Below are positions 1 to 9,511 of a stretch of 64,000 nt of DNA, in pieces. Every line of letters begins with the position of its first letter. Position 1 is the first letter of the stretch. The DNA lies in assembly GCF_009184425.1 (NCBI RefSeq), contig NZ_WELG01000002.1:1-64000 (forward strand). The letters run 5' to 3'. Under the pieces are notes generated by a model. It did no database searches. It saw only the letters and a list, made by a program, of their open reading frames with translations, and was not told the DNA's origin. The translations under genes and the position numbers were made by a program. Source of the stretch: Flagellimonas olearia. GTDB lineage: Bacteria > Bacteroidota > Bacteroidia > Flavobacteriales > Flavobacteriaceae.

Positions 1-183
1 CACCCGGAAACCAGAGTCCCCGCATCAAAATGGTTCTTAATTCTCTTTACGCTGTCGTTACAATATGTATATGAACTTCTTGTTTCTTTTTTCTCCTGTT
101 TCCGGCCTCTCGGCCTCCCAGAAGCGCCCTGCCTTATCAGCTAAGCGGGTGCAAATATACGCACGTTATTTTCTTTCCGCAAA
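1..183 (-). promoter_or_regulatory. rRNA operon promoter and leader, reading off the left edge
   Basis: On the minus strand a -33 TTTG (complement of 180-183) is followed after 20 nt by TATATTTG (complement of 152-159), a fit to the Bacteroidetes TTTG/TAnnTTTG promoter. Downstream the minus strand carries GTTCATATACATATTG, resembling the GTTCTTTGACATATTG box I know from flavobacterial 16S rRNA leaders, and then a stretch without a usable reading frame. The 16S gene should lie just beyond position 1. The promoter boxes are seen; the rRNA assignment is inference. Confidence 0.6.
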
Positions 184-272
184 ATGTTTTGAGGTATTTT
201 TTTTCAAAAAAATGCATTAAAAATGTAAGCCGCTGTTTTTCAGATACCATTGTTTTCAATTTACTTTTTCTT

Positions 273-2366
273 TTAAGAAAAGAAATTCCAAACCAGCCCA
301 AAACGGATAACAAAATCCCTGTACGGGTAGTTAGGGGCCGAATAATAATTGGGCTCTGAAAACATCGAGTTAAGGTGTTCCGCTTTTAGGTATATGCGAG
401 TTTGTCTTACCTTGGCATTTATAAAAAAGTCCAACAAAGGATAGCCCCCCAACTCCTCATTGTTCTGTATATAGAACTCCCCCAAAAGAGGATTATATGC
501 ATTCATGTTGTATGAAGTAAAGTATTTGAAGGTAACCCCGGTCTGTATATACATTGCCTTTTTAAAAACATCACTTGAAAAATACAGGCTGTTTCTGGTC
601 AATAGCTGGGGAAGGTTCAAAACTTGATTGTCCTGCGTTACCTCTTGATACAGTATTGTATTGACCAACGCCCACTTTCTCCATTTGAACTCCTTGGTAT
701 ATTTTGCCCTCAGATGGTTTATGGTGGAAGACTCTTGAAAAGGTTTCACAAAAGCAGTCTCCTGCGCATTATCTATTTGTTCCTGCGTGGCGGTCGACAT
801 GAAATAGGTGTAGTTGTCTATGGCGCTGAATTCAGCTTCGAGCCTTCCGAACAACTTTGAATCAAACCCAGCCTTTATACTTTGCACTTGCTGCTTTTCA
901 AAAGTATCCGAGTTCTGCCAATTATAGTTCCTGTAATCACTCTGATACAATAGATAATTGAAATCTGGCATTCGGGATGACATGTGGATCCCCCCAAACA
1001 CTGCATTATTTTTGTTCAATTGATAATGGACTCCAGCATTTAAAATATTCCCCGTAAGGTCCCCTACCACCGTATAGTTTAAATCGCCATACAAAGACAG
1101 CGGACCAATACGTTTTGAATATGCCCCACCTATGGCAATTTCCTGTCCATCCAATTTATTTTGGATGGTTCCTTCTTCGGTTATTATGATTCTGTTGAAG
1201 TAATAGTTGTAATTGTACAAGCTGGCGCTTCCCGTCAGCTTACCCAAGGTCCTGTTGGAAAACTCCACACTCCCTTTATTGAACATGGTCTTCAATCTGG
1301 CCCTGTCCTCAATGGGAACTTCATAAGGGTCATCCCCAAATGTATCATTCTGTGCTGATTGTTCAAAATCATACAGTTTGGTTTCATAGGTAAATTCGTG
1401 GCCAATGGTCAAGGTAGTCGGGTCTGTATCGGTGGAATCCTTTTTATGGTTGACCAATTTGTAACGCTGGTCAAAGAAATACCGCTTCCCCAAAACCCGA
1501 TTGTTGGCATTGGTATACCGCACATCTATCTTGGATCTATCTTGAAAATCGGGCAAATCCCCTTCAAACTGATTTCGGTTCAACAATCCCCCGTTTTCCT
1601 GTCCTTCCAATTCTTGCGCCGCAATATGACCTCGAACCGCATACCTGCCATTTTGGGTGATATAATTAAAGGTAGTCCTGAAATTTCCCGATCGGGCCTG
1701 CTCATACCTATATTTCCCCAAGGACCTAAATCCATTGAACGCCAACGAAGCATTGAAACGCTTTGATGTATTAAAGGTAAGCATGGCATCCAAAAACTGC
1801 CCTTGCTCCATGGATGTCTTGAACATCAGTTCTGTCATGGGCGTTGCCACATTGTAGTAGTCAACATCCTCCACCTCAAAATATCTGGCGTGCTTCGCGG
1901 TTGCGCCCATACGCGGATAGTAGGATCCTTTGGAAAAGGTTTTTCCCAATTCATTATAAGGTTGCCCCATATTGGCAAAAGGCATCAACTCAAAATCATC
2001 CTCCCTTATATAATTGTATTTGTACTCCTTATATATGGTAAGGGTCGTATCCAGAATGGTGGTATCCCTAGCGTAGGAAATAATCTTATAATCCGCAATG
2101 GAAACAGAGTCGGCCTCCACTATTTTTTTCTCCATGCGTATAAACCTGCTCCTTTTTTCAGGATCAACCTGTGACGAAGAATCTTTTTGTTTTGTTTTTG
2201 GGGGACCCTTCTTTGCCACTTTTATAGAATCCATCTGCTGTATCAGCAAGGAATCCTTCTCGGCAATTTTTAAAGAGTCTGTCTCTTTTTGCGGGGGTAT
2301 GGAATCCTGCTGTGCAAAAAGAACCTGTCCCAAAAAAAAGAGTAGGGCAAAAAATAGAAATCTCAT
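273..2366 (-). CDS. Putative outer-membrane porin, flavobacterial type
   Basis: A 697-residue protein expected in the outer membrane. It starts with a clean signal peptide (MRFLFFALLFFLGQVLFAQ), followed by a low-complexity Lys/Asp/Ser linker to about residue 70. The rest is a long run of alternating aromatic/polar strands, and the chain ends in a terminal aromatic strand (VWNFFS) typical of beta-barrels. It resembles the Bacteroidetes putative porin family (PF14121). The start was placed at 2366 because the signal peptide begins there; the frame stays open to 2525 but that extension looks like untranslated sequence. It is divergent from rnhB. Substrate unknown. Confidence 0.8.
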   Translation of the reverse strand: MRFLFFALLFFLGQVLFAQQDSIPPQKETDSLKIAEKDSLLIQQMDSIKVAKKGPPKTKQKDSSSQVDPEKRSRFIRMEKKIVEADSVSIADYKIISYARDTTILDTTLTIYKEYKYNYIREDDFELMPFANMGQPYNELGKTFSKGSYYPRMGATAKHARYFEVEDVDYYNVATPMTELMFKTSMEQGQFLDAMLTFNTSKRFNASLAFNGFRSLGKYRYEQARSGNFRTTFNYITQNGRYAVRGHIAAQELEGQENGGLLNRNQFEGDLPDFQDRSKIDVRYTNANNRVLGKRYFFDQRYKLVNHKKDSTDTDPTTLTIGHEFTYETKLYDFEQSAQNDTFGDDPYEVPIEDRARLKTMFNKGSVEFSNRTLGKLTGSASLYNYNYYFNRIIITEEGTIQNKLDGQEIAIGGAYSKRIGPLSLYGDLNYTVVGDLTGNILNAGVHYQLNKNNAVFGGIHMSSRMPDFNYLLYQSDYRNYNWQNSDTFEKQQVQSIKAGFDSKLFGRLEAEFSAIDNYTYFMSTATQEQIDNAQETAFVKPFQESSTINHLRAKYTKEFKWRKWALVNTILYQEVTQDNQVLNLPQLLTRNSLYFSSDVFKKAMYIQTGVTFKYFTSYNMNAYNPLLGEFYIQNNEELGGYPLLDFFINAKVRQTRIYLKAEHLNSMFSEPNYYSAPNYPYRDFVIRFGLVWNFFS

Positions 2367-2512
2367 TCCATGGTATTGGTCTGACAAAGGTATACGTTTT
2401 GTTTCTAAAGAAATGTGAAAAATTTCCCGGCAAGCTATAGCGGCACACCCTGAGAAGTCCAATATTTGGTGTTGAACAAATGAGCCCTTATCTTTCACAT
2501 TCATTGACCAAC

Positions 2513-3109
2513 ATGCTACAGGCACTATATAAACATCCGAACGAAGCGGGAACCGATGAAGCGGGAAGAGGCTGTTTGGCCGGACCGGTGACCGCGGCCG
2601 CCATTATCCTTCCCGAAGGTTTCACCAACAACGTCCTAAACGATTCCAAACAGCTTACGGAAACCAAAAGGGATACCCTACGCCCCATTTTGGAGCAAGA
2701 AGCCGTTTCTTTCTCGGTATGCCATGTTTTTCAGGATGAAATTGATGAAATCAATATCCTCAATGCATCCTTCCTGGCCATGCACAGGGCACTGGACACC
2801 ATGTCCCATAGACCCAGCTTTATTTTGGTGGACGGAAATCGGTTCAAACCCTACCCTGCCATTGCCCATGAATGCATCATCAAAGGAGATGGCAAATACA
2901 TGAGCATTGCCGCCGCTTCGGTATTGGCAAAAACGTATCGAGACGAATACATGGCACAAATCCATGAAGAATTCCCCATGTACAATTGGAAAAAGAACAA
3001 AGGATACCCCACCAAAGAACATCGAGAGGCCATAAAAAAATACGGATTGACGCCATATCACAGAAAAAGCTTCAGACAGCTGCCCGAACAATTGACTCTG
3101 GATATTTAA
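2513..3109 (+). CDS. rnhB: Ribonuclease HII
   Basis: Removes ribonucleotides from DNA by cutting RNA-DNA hybrids. The chain has the type 2 RNase H signature [14 protein letters not shown] near the N-terminus, with the first catalytic Asp and Glu. It also has ILVDGNRF, which carries a further catalytic Asp, the [20 protein letters not shown] block, and the C-terminal [14 protein letters not shown]...HRKSF region. Starting at the ATG at 2513 gives 198 residues, the usual size. An upstream in-frame ATG at 2480 would add 11 residues that are not typical of the family, so 2513 is preferred. A lipoprotein gene follows 29 bp downstream. Confidence 0.93.
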   Translation: MLQALYKHPNEAGTDEAGRGCLAGPVTAAAIILPEGFTNNVLNDSKQLTETKRDTLRPILEQEAVSFSVCHVFQDEIDEINILNASFLAMHRALDTMSHRPSFILVDGNRFKPYPAIAHECIIKGDGKYMSIAAASVLAKTYRDEYMAQIHEEFPMYNWKKNKGYPTKEHREAIKKYGLTPYHRKSFRQLPEQLTLDI

Positions 3110-3138
3110 AAATTCTAACTTTGTTCCAAACTTCAAAA

Positions 3139-5592
3139 ATGAGACGTAAGGTACTTTTTTGCTTGCTCCCACTTTTCATCCTATCCTGCAAAACCGAGGT
3201 AAAGACCAAAGATTCGTTATTGGACCACCTGCCTCCCAACGCCGCTTTGATCATAAAGATCAATAATCTGGCCAATTTCAAGAGCGAACTCAAGAACAAT
3301 TCCTTCTTGGCCAAGACCAAAGGTTTTTCCATTCATGACGAACTTATGGACCAACTAAATGGCATGAATCATGTCTCAACGGACCAGCCTTGCGTTCTTG
3401 CTTTTTATGAAATGGGCAAGGACAACTATGATTTTGTCCTAATATCCAATAAAAATCCAGACCTCTTCAACGTTCAAGAGGTGACCAACAAAACCGTTGA
3501 GACCCTTTCCTATGAAGGAAAAGACCTAACAAAATACAGCCTGGACGATTATGAGGTATTTGCCATGGCCCATAATGGTGATATGATCCTCGCTTCTTCC
3601 CAAATGCTCATGGAAAACATGATACGGGCCAAGGGCAGTACTCCCATCAATCCCACTTTGGAGAAACTTTATGAAACTGCAGGTATCAACAAATCGGCCA
3701 CGTTGTTCATGAATTTGGACGGAAACCCCTCACTTTTATCCTTGAACGAGAAAAACAAAAGTGTAAAGCCTTTCTCAGAATGGGTGTCCCTTGATTTTAC
3801 GGCCAACTCGGACGAGGTGAGTCTCAACGGCATTGCCATGGCCCCGGATTCCACCAAAAATTTTATCAATCTGTTCAAAGGGACGGCGCCTCTTGCCAAT
3901 AAAACCCCACAGTATGCCCCTTTGAACGCGCAGGCCATTCTTTCATATACCTTTGACGATTACCAGGTTTTTGCCAAGAACCAGAACACCTATCTGGACC
4001 GAATAAAACCCGTAGATTCCCTTTTCAATACCATTGAGGAGGTGGGTATTATTTATTTGAACAACCAAAAGGTGGTACTCTTGAACTCCTATGGCACCGA
4101 AAGCTTCTCGGACTTTTTGGATCGGGACAAGGCTTCTTCACAATCCTACCAAGGCAGTGAAATCATTGAACTGCAAAAGAAAAATTTATTGACAGAGGGA
4201 TTTGCCCCTTTGGTTTCCGGTTTTGAGGCCAACTATTGCACCATTCTGGAAAACAGCTTTGTTTTTTCCGAAAGCAAAGAGGCCTTGCAGACCATCATTA
4301 ACAATCACAGTAGTGGCACCTCGTTTAGCAACAGTCCCATATTCCAAACCGCAAAGGCTCCTTTGGCCAACGAATCCAGCATGTTGTTCGCATCAACAGA
4401 TTCCGGCATTGATTTTTTTGCCGAACAAGAACTGGCTCCCAAACTTTTTGAGCCTATCCAAAACACGGATTTGGACGAATATGCCTTTGCTACGCAGATA
4501 GTGGCCGATAGCGATTTTGCCCATCTTAATATATTGGTCTCCAAAGTGGGAAAGAAGGTAACCTCCAACACCGTGACCCCTCTGTTTACTTTGGAATTGG
4601 ATACCGATCTGGCCATTGACCCCCAATTTGTGAAAAACCACAGGACCAATAAGCAGGAAATCGTGGTACAGGACCGCAACAACGTCCTTTACTTGATCTC
4701 CACCGAAGGCAAAGTGCTCTGGACCAAACAACTGGACAGTAGGATTCGAGGCCCAATCCAGCAAGTTGATATTTACAAAAACGGAAGACTACAGTTGGCA
4801 TTCTGTACCAGCAACCAGTTTATGATCATAGATCGAAACGGCGAGGATGTCCCTCCGTTCAAGATCAGTTTTGAGGGAGGCAACCTAAATCCATTGGCCA
4901 TCTTCGATTACGATGGAAGAAAAGACTATCGATTTGTAATCACACAAGGAAGAAAGGTCCATATGTACAACAACAAGGCAAAGGTTGTGGGCGGATTCAC
5001 TTTTACCGAAGCTTCCAGCCCCATCATTGCCACCCCAAAACATTTTAGGATGGCCAATAGGGATTATTTGGTCTTCCAATTGGAAGACCAAACCCTCAAA
5101 ATCCTACACAGGACAGGAAAGGACCGCATAAAGGTTACGGAAAAGATAGATTTCTCCAGCAACGAAGTGTTCCTATACAAGAACAAGTTCTCCATGACCA
5201 ACAAAAAAGGGGTGCTCCACCAAATAGACACCAATGGCAAACTCACCGCTACCAATTTCAACCTCAACAAAGACCATGGCATGTATGCCACAAGCAACAC
5301 TTTGGTGTTCATGGATGACAATATCCTTAGCATTAAAGGCAAGAAAGTGGAGTTGGACCTTGGTGTATATTCAAAACCCAAGATTTTCTACATCTACGAT
5401 AAGATTTATGTAAGCGTGACCGATATCCAAAACCAAAAAATATACCTGTTCGATAGTCAAGCGGAGCCCATTCCCAATTTTCCCGTGTTCGGAAACTCCC
5501 TTATTGATCTAACCGATATGGACAACGACCGAAAGTTGGAGCTGGTGGCCAAGGACCAAGAAAATTCATTGATCGTATACAAAATGAATTAA
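3139..5592 (+). CDS. Large lipoprotein, DUF3352-like N-terminus and beta-propeller-like C-terminus
   Basis: Predicted 817-residue lipoprotein of unknown function. A signal peptide ends in the lipobox ILSC (Cys17). The N-terminal half (DHLPPNAALIIKINNLANF onward) resembles DUF3352-type proteins, in which a recurrent phrase about element size and 'nodes' is repeated. The C-terminal part from about residue 490 has several short blade-like repeats (for example NVLYLISTEGKVLWTKQL) ending in a VCBS/FG-GAP-like LTDMDNDRKLELVAKD. The start at 3139 fits the signal peptide; the frame is open further upstream inside rnhB, which is not credible. It is probably cotranscribed with rnhB. Confidence 0.75.
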   Translation: MRRKVLFCLLPLFILSCKTEVKTKDSLLDHLPPNAALIIKINNLANFKSELKNNSFLAKTKGFSIHDELMDQLNGMNHVSTDQPCVLAFYEMGKDNYDFVLISNKNPDLFNVQEVTNKTVETLSYEGKDLTKYSLDDYEVFAMAHNGDMILASSQMLMENMIRAKGSTPINPTLEKLYETAGINKSATLFMNLDGNPSLLSLNEKNKSVKPFSEWVSLDFTANSDEVSLNGIAMAPDSTKNFINLFKGTAPLANKTPQYAPLNAQAILSYTFDDYQVFAKNQNTYLDRIKPVDSLFNTIEEVGIIYLNNQKVVLLNSYGTESFSDFLDRDKASSQSYQGSEIIELQKKNLLTEGFAPLVSGFEANYCTILENSFVFSESKEALQTIINNHSSGTSFSNSPIFQTAKAPLANESSMLFASTDSGIDFFAEQELAPKLFEPIQNTDLDEYAFATQIVADSDFAHLNILVSKVGKKVTSNTVTPLFTLELDTDLAIDPQFVKNHRTNKQEIVVQDRNNVLYLISTEGKVLWTKQLDSRIRGPIQQVDIYKNGRLQLAFCTSNQFMIIDRNGEDVPPFKISFEGGNLNPLAIFDYDGRKDYRFVITQGRKVHMYNNKAKVVGGFTFTEASSPIIATPKHFRMANRDYLVFQLEDQTLKILHRTGKDRIKVTEKIDFSSNEVFLYKNKFSMTNKKGVLHQIDTNGKLTATNFNLNKDHGMYATSNTLVFMDDNILSIKGKKVELDLGVYSKPKIFYIYDKIYVSVTDIQNQKIYLFDSQAEPIPNFPVFGNSLIDLTDMDNDRKLELVAKDQENSLIVYKMN

Positions 5593-5720
5593 GAAGACCT
5601 TCATTGCGGCTTATACATTGGTTTGCACGAGTTACACATTTTAACCAGCTATGAAGAGTACTGTTTTGTACTTTGGATGGAATTATTTTTCATCAAAAAC
5701 CATAAGTAAAGTACACAATA

Positions 5721-7037
5721 ATGAAAACCTCCAACAAAACCGTCTTCAGTTTATTGATTGTTCTGATGATTGGCTCCAGCATCAACGCCCAATTCCTGAA
5801 AAAACTGGGCAAAAAAGCCGAACAAGCCGCTCAGCGAACCATTGAACGAAGGGTTGACAAAGAAACCAGCGAAAAGACCGACCAGGCTTTGGACAGCATT
5901 TTGGAACCCGGTTCTGGCCAAAAGCAAGGTCCCAAAACTCCACAAGGAAACGATTTGCCCACAAACACCGGAAACGATTCCGGCAACAATAATAGCGGAA
6001 GTGCCACAGCTTCACAGGCCAAGAGCATTACCGTATACAGTAAGTTCGATTATGTCCCGGGGGACAAACTCATGTTCTTTGACGACTATTCCAAAGATTT
6101 TATAGGAGACTTCCCTGCCAAATGGAACACCAATGGCAGTGGCGAGGTCGTTACCATTGATGATTCCCCACAGCGTTGGATGGAGCTTGTTCCGGGATAC
6201 GGCATCCATTACATTCCCAACATGCCCGAACTGCCAGAGGAATACACCATAGAGTTCGACTTGTTGACCTACGGTATGGACAACCAAACATCGTCCACAG
6301 CGGGGATTGAAATCAGCCTAAGTGATGACCCAAATTTCAATGCCGGCAACAATTATGCGGAGGCTTGGCTTCCCGTTGGTCAATATGCCGCTTTTGGAAT
6401 ACGCGCAAGGAATCACACCCGTGGTGAGGGGGTTACCATCAATAGTGAGGTAAGAGCCGATATACGACAGGCCGTGCTCAACCAGCCCCATATCTCCATT
6501 GCGGTAAACAAGGCCCGATTCCGCCTTTGGGTAAACGAGGAAAAATATGTGGACATTCCGCAGATGGTACCCATGAACAAGTTGACCACCCTTAAGTTCA
6601 ATGTCAACGGACTTGAAGATGGCAAGGAGAAAATCTTCATCTCCAATCTTAAAGTGGCCGAAGGAGGCGTGGACCTTCGCAGAAAACTCCTTTCCGATGG
6701 CAAGGTATCCACCAATGGGATTCTTTTTGATGTGGGCTCGGCCAACATACAACCACAGTCCATGGGAATTATCCGCCAAATATCACAAGTACTCACCCAA
6801 GAAGCTTCCATGAAGCTGAAGATTGTAGGCCACACCGATGCGGACGGTTCCGATGAGAGCAACCAAAAGCTTTCCAAAAACAGGGCCGAAGCCGTGAAAA
6901 ATGCCTTGATATCCGTTTATGGGGTATCTGCAGACCGATTGACTTCCGAAGGAAAAGGGGAAAGCGAGCCCGTGGGGGACAACAACACCCCAGACGGCAA
7001 GGCACAGAACAGAAGGGTTGAATTCATCAAACAATAA
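5721..7037 (+). CDS. OmpA-family envelope protein
   Basis: A 438-residue secreted protein. A signal peptide covers residues 1-24 (ends SSINAQ), then comes a charged helical stretch (KKLGKKAEQAAQRTIERR) and a Gly/Asn/Ser-rich linker to about 95. A central beta-rich region follows (FDDYSKDFIGDFPAKW onward, about 120-315), laid out like the concanavalin/LamG-type domains seen in flavobacterial OmpA proteins. The C-terminal OmpA peptidoglycan-binding domain spans about 333-438, with ILFDVGSANIQPQS, the IVGHTDADGSDESNQ motif and NRRVEF. The central domain suggests carbohydrate or surface binding, but that is inference. The next gene starts 11 bp downstream. Confidence 0.85.
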   Translation: MKTSNKTVFSLLIVLMIGSSINAQFLKKLGKKAEQAAQRTIERRVDKETSEKTDQALDSILEPGSGQKQGPKTPQGNDLPTNTGNDSGNNNSGSATASQAKSITVYSKFDYVPGDKLMFFDDYSKDFIGDFPAKWNTNGSGEVVTIDDSPQRWMELVPGYGIHYIPNMPELPEEYTIEFDLLTYGMDNQTSSTAGIEISLSDDPNFNAGNNYAEAWLPVGQYAAFGIRARNHTRGEGVTINSEVRADIRQAVLNQPHISIAVNKARFRLWVNEEKYVDIPQMVPMNKLTTLKFNVNGLEDGKEKIFISNLKVAEGGVDLRRKLLSDGKVSTNGILFDVGSANIQPQSMGIIRQISQVLTQEASMKLKIVGHTDADGSDESNQKLSKNRAEAVKNALISVYGVSADRLTSEGKGESEPVGDNNTPDGKAQNRRVEFIKQ

Positions 7038-7048
7038 GAACAAAAATC

Positions 7049-7741
7049 ATGAAGCACTATTTTTTTGCATTGCTCACCGCAATGTTTTCCTTGGGTATTG
7101 CCTTGGGGCAATCCAACTGCAGCCATTATTATCCTTTGGTGGACGGGGCCAATTTCCAATACACCAGTTATGACAGAAAAGGCAATGAAGATGGGAAGAT
7201 GAGCTACAAGGTCACCCAAGTAAATGGTTCTGGGGACAATGTCAGTGCAACCATGGTCATGCAATTGGAAGACAAAAAAGGAAACACCTACGACTCGGAA
7301 TACCAAGTTACCTGTGACGGGGATAGGGTCAAAATCGATTTTAAATCCCTGATGAACGAGCAGATGTTACGGCAAATGGGCGACATGGAAGTGGAAGTTT
7401 CCGGAACGGATGTGGAACTCCCAGGCAATCTTGGCGTGGGGCAGGAGCTCCCCGATGGCAATGTGAACGTACAGATGAAAATGGGCGGGGCCATGAACAT
7501 GAACATGAACGTGGAGACCATCAACCGAAAAGTGGAAAAAGAAGAAACCGTGACCACCCCGGCCGGCACTTTTGAGTGTTTTGTCATCTATAGCGAGACC
7601 CGCACCAAAATGATGATGGCCAACCAGACCATGCCCTCACGGGTATGGCTCGCCAAAGGTGTGGGAATGGTAAAACAGGAATCCTACAACAAAAAGGGAG
7701 CGCTCATCGCAAGTATGGAACTGACAGCCTATAACCAGTAA
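7049..7741 (+). CDS. Secreted DUF3108/TapB-like protein
   Basis: A 230-residue exported protein with signal peptide MKHYFFALLTAMFSLGIALGQ. The mature part begins CSHYYPLVDGANFQYTSYD and ends with a block of the type TPAGTFECFVIYSET...RVWLAKGVGMVKQESYNKKG, the pattern of the DUF3108/TapB-like beta-sandwich proteins of Bacteroidetes. A Met-rich stretch (MKMGGAMNMNMNVE) occurs at about residues 145-158. It lies 11 bp after the OmpA-family gene, so the two probably form one transcript that ends at the hairpin at 7761-7785. Molecular role unknown. Confidence 0.7.
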   Translation: MKHYFFALLTAMFSLGIALGQSNCSHYYPLVDGANFQYTSYDRKGNEDGKMSYKVTQVNGSGDNVSATMVMQLEDKKGNTYDSEYQVTCDGDRVKIDFKSLMNEQMLRQMGDMEVEVSGTDVELPGNLGVGQELPDGNVNVQMKMGGAMNMNMNVETINRKVEKEETVTTPAGTFECFVIYSETRTKMMMANQTMPSRVWLAKGVGMVKQESYNKKGALIASMELTAYNQ

Positions 7742-7760
7742 AATTGCACTTATAAAATAA

Positions 7761-7785
7761 AACCGGGGTCATGTCCCGGTTTTTT
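7761..7785. terminator. Bidirectional terminator
   Basis: AACCGGG (7761-7767) pairs with CCCGGTT (7775-7781), followed by T-runs on the plus strand and, on the other side, AT-rich sequence giving TTTTATTTT on the minus strand. It sits between two convergent genes, and the last codons and stop of lipB (7769-7771) fall inside it. Confidence 0.8.
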
Positions 7786-8485
7786 CTTGTCTTAACTCTG
7801 CCTCAAAAAGTATCTGGAAATGATGTAGGAGTCTTTGCTTCACCTCTTCCATATCCACTTCTTTTTTCCCGAGTTCTACATTAAGGGAAGTCACGGCTTT
7901 ATCCTTTATCCCACATGGGATCATTAGGTCAAAATAGCCTAAGTCGGCATTGACGTTCAGGGCAAACCCGTGCATGGTGACCCATCTACTGGCCCGTACG
8001 CCCATGGCACAGATTTTTCGGGCAAAGGGAGTACCCACATCCAACCAAACACCAGTCTCCCCTTCGGAGCGTTCCGCTTTCAGGCCATATTCGGCCAAGG
8101 TTAAAATCACCATTTCTTCCAAAAACCGGAGGTATTTGTGGATATCCGTAAAGAAATTGTCCAAATCCAAAATGGGATAGCCCACTACTTGTCCCGGGCC
8201 GTGATAGGTAATGTCCCCTCCCCGATTGATTTTGTAAAAAGTGGCCCCTTTTGCCTTCAACACCTGTTCATCCACCAATAGATTGCCTATATCCCCGCTT
8301 TTACCCAAGGTGTAGACATGGGGGTGTTCCACAAACAAAAAATGGTTGGGGGTATCCACCTCGGTGCCTTCCCTCCTATTCTTGACCTTTAGGTCAACAA
8401 TATCCTTGAAAAGCGCTTCTTGATAGTCCCATGTTTCCTTGTAATCCCTATGTCCAAGGTCCTGAACCCTTACTTTCTTGTTCAT
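7769..8485 (-). CDS. lipB: Octanoyl-[acyl-carrier-protein]:protein transferase
   Basis: Transfers octanoyl groups from acyl carrier protein to lipoyl domains, the first step of endogenous lipoate synthesis in the cytoplasm. All family signatures are present in 238 residues: HPHVYTLGKSG (about 54-64), RGGDITYHGPGQVVGYP (88-104), the catalytic Lys157 in PFARKICAMGVR, HGFALNVN (172-179) and the catalytic Cys191 in IPCGI. The ATG at 8485 gives the normal N-terminus. Upstream lies a divergently regulated lipoprotein/Pmp3 pair on the same strand. Its stop lies within the terminator shared with the upstream convergent operon. Confidence 0.95.
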   Translation of the reverse strand: MNKKVRVQDLGHRDYKETWDYQEALFKDIVDLKVKNRREGTEVDTPNHFLFVEHPHVYTLGKSGDIGNLLVDEQVLKAKGATFYKINRGGDITYHGPGQVVGYPILDLDNFFTDIHKYLRFLEEMVILTLAEYGLKAERSEGETGVWLDVGTPFARKICAMGVRASRWVTMHGFALNVNADLGYFDLMIPCGIKDKAVTSLNVELGKKEVDMEEVKQRLLHHFQILFEAELRQEKTGT

Positions 8486-8516
8486 GGCACAAAGATACGA
8501 AGGCTTGGGCGGAAAT

Positions 8517-9257
8517 CTATTTTTCCAGCTTTACCTGAAGGTCCAATGCGGTAGGATCTCTCATTAGGTCCAAAAAAGGGATCTCATAAATGAGGGTCTT
8601 ACCATCGGCACTGAACGTGGCCTCTTCCAAATTGGTAGACTTCACCTTTCTTGGGAAATGGTATTTAATGGTATAGGTAGACCCCGAAAGGAACATCTCG
8701 GCTCCCGCCAAACTGTCCAAACCTTGTTGGAACAATTCTTCATCCACTATTTTGGCCTTTCGCGAGAAGGTATTTCCCTTGAAGGAATAATTGACTTCCG
8801 TGGCCTGTTCAGAACCTGCCAAGGGCGCGGGTTGTTGTTTATTTTGGCCCGGACCGAGCATCCCTGCCTCCTTGAACGAATTGAAAGCATCGTTGACCTC
8901 GTTGACATTTTTGAACTCGCTGAACAAGTCAAACTTCATGATTTTTTCCTCAGGCTTCATCACCATATGGAGGTTAAAAGGCTCCAATCGTTTCAGTTTA
9001 GCCTGCTCTTCCGGCGAAAGCTGGGCAATGCTATCCTTCTTTTCAGCCAAAAGGTCTTTGAAGGAAATGATGGAATCCATAGGTTTCTCATCACTCTGTG
9101 CCATTTCATCCCCTGCCATTTGCATGAGTTCCGAACCGTCAAAATTAATGGACAGTTTCCCCGAGCCATCTTCCTTGATATGGATCTCTTCGGTAAAATT
9201 ACAGGAATAGGTAAAAATGGCCACGAGGGCACAAGCCAGGATTTGGGTACGTTTCAT
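8517..9257 (-). CDS. Lipoprotein of unknown function
   Basis: A 246-residue predicted lipoprotein. The signal sequence MKRTQILACALVAIFTYSC ends with the lipidation Cys19. The mature N-terminus (NFTEEIHIKEDGSGKLSINFDGSELMQM) resembles flavobacterial proteins that begin with a short beta-hairpin reading 'tEeihikeDGSG'. The rest is a charged central helix (SPEEQAKLKRLEPF) and a C-terminal beta region. The start at 9257 is chosen for the signal peptide; the open frame extends to 9320 through the upstream Pmp3 gene. It follows that gene after 7 bp, so the two are probably cotranscribed. No specific function recognised. Confidence 0.65.
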   Translation of the reverse strand: MKRTQILACALVAIFTYSCNFTEEIHIKEDGSGKLSINFDGSELMQMAGDEMAQSDEKPMDSIISFKDLLAEKKDSIAQLSPEEQAKLKRLEPFNLHMVMKPEEKIMKFDLFSEFKNVNEVNDAFNSFKEAGMLGPGQNKQQPAPLAGSEQATEVNYSFKGNTFSRKAKIVDEELFQQGLDSLAGAEMFLSGSTYTIKYHFPRKVKSTNLEEATFSADGKTLIYEIPFLDLMRDPTALDLQVKLEK

Positions 9258-9264
9258 ACTGATT

Positions 9265-9420
9265 TTAGTTAGTGTTATTAAGAATGACCAAAGCCCCAAT
9301 AACTCCCGGAACCCAGCCACATAGGGTCAAAAGTAACACAATTAAAAAAGAGCCACAACCTTTCCCGATTACGGAAAGGGGTGGAAAAAGAATAGCCAAC
9401 AGAACTCTCCAAAAACTCAT
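9265..9420 (-). CDS. Pmp3/YqaE-family small membrane protein
   Basis: A 51-residue hydrophobic protein beginning MSFWRVLLAILFPPLSV and containing GCGSFLIVLLLTLCGWVPGV followed by IGALVIL. This is the two-helix layout of the Pmp3/YqaE/UPF0057 proteolipids, with the family's FPP and GWxPGxIhA motifs. Family members affect membrane potential and salt or cation stress tolerance. It is short enough to be skipped by gene callers. The stop at 9265-9267 is followed 7 bp later by the ATG of a lipoprotein gene. An overlapping longer frame (9278-9460) reads as nonsense and was rejected. Confidence 0.88.
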   Translation of the reverse strand: MSFWRVLLAILFPPLSVIGKGCGSFLIVLLLTLCGWVPGVIGALVILNNTN

Positions 9421-9511
9421 GATCTTGATTTTGATTGATGATACCTATTAGTATACTCATCGGAGTATTTGTTACACAAAACCCTTACTTTTAAACCCTA
9501 TTGATTTTGAT

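Noticed and set aside
1..272. tRNA gene or protein-coding end at the left edge
   Set aside because: No cloverleaf with T-loop consensus and no open frame; the promoter boxes and leader-like motif fit an rRNA operon better.
2480..2512. Earlier start for rnhB
   Set aside because: Adds 11 residues with no family counterpart; the family normally starts close to GTDEAGRG as with the 2513 start.
7049..7741. Metal-binding Met-rich protein as primary function
   Set aside because: The short Met/Asn stretch is not placed in a known copper or silver motif; DUF3108-like layout is the better description.
9278..9460. 60-residue minus-strand frame
   Set aside because: It overlaps the Pmp3 gene in another frame and its translation has no family pattern.
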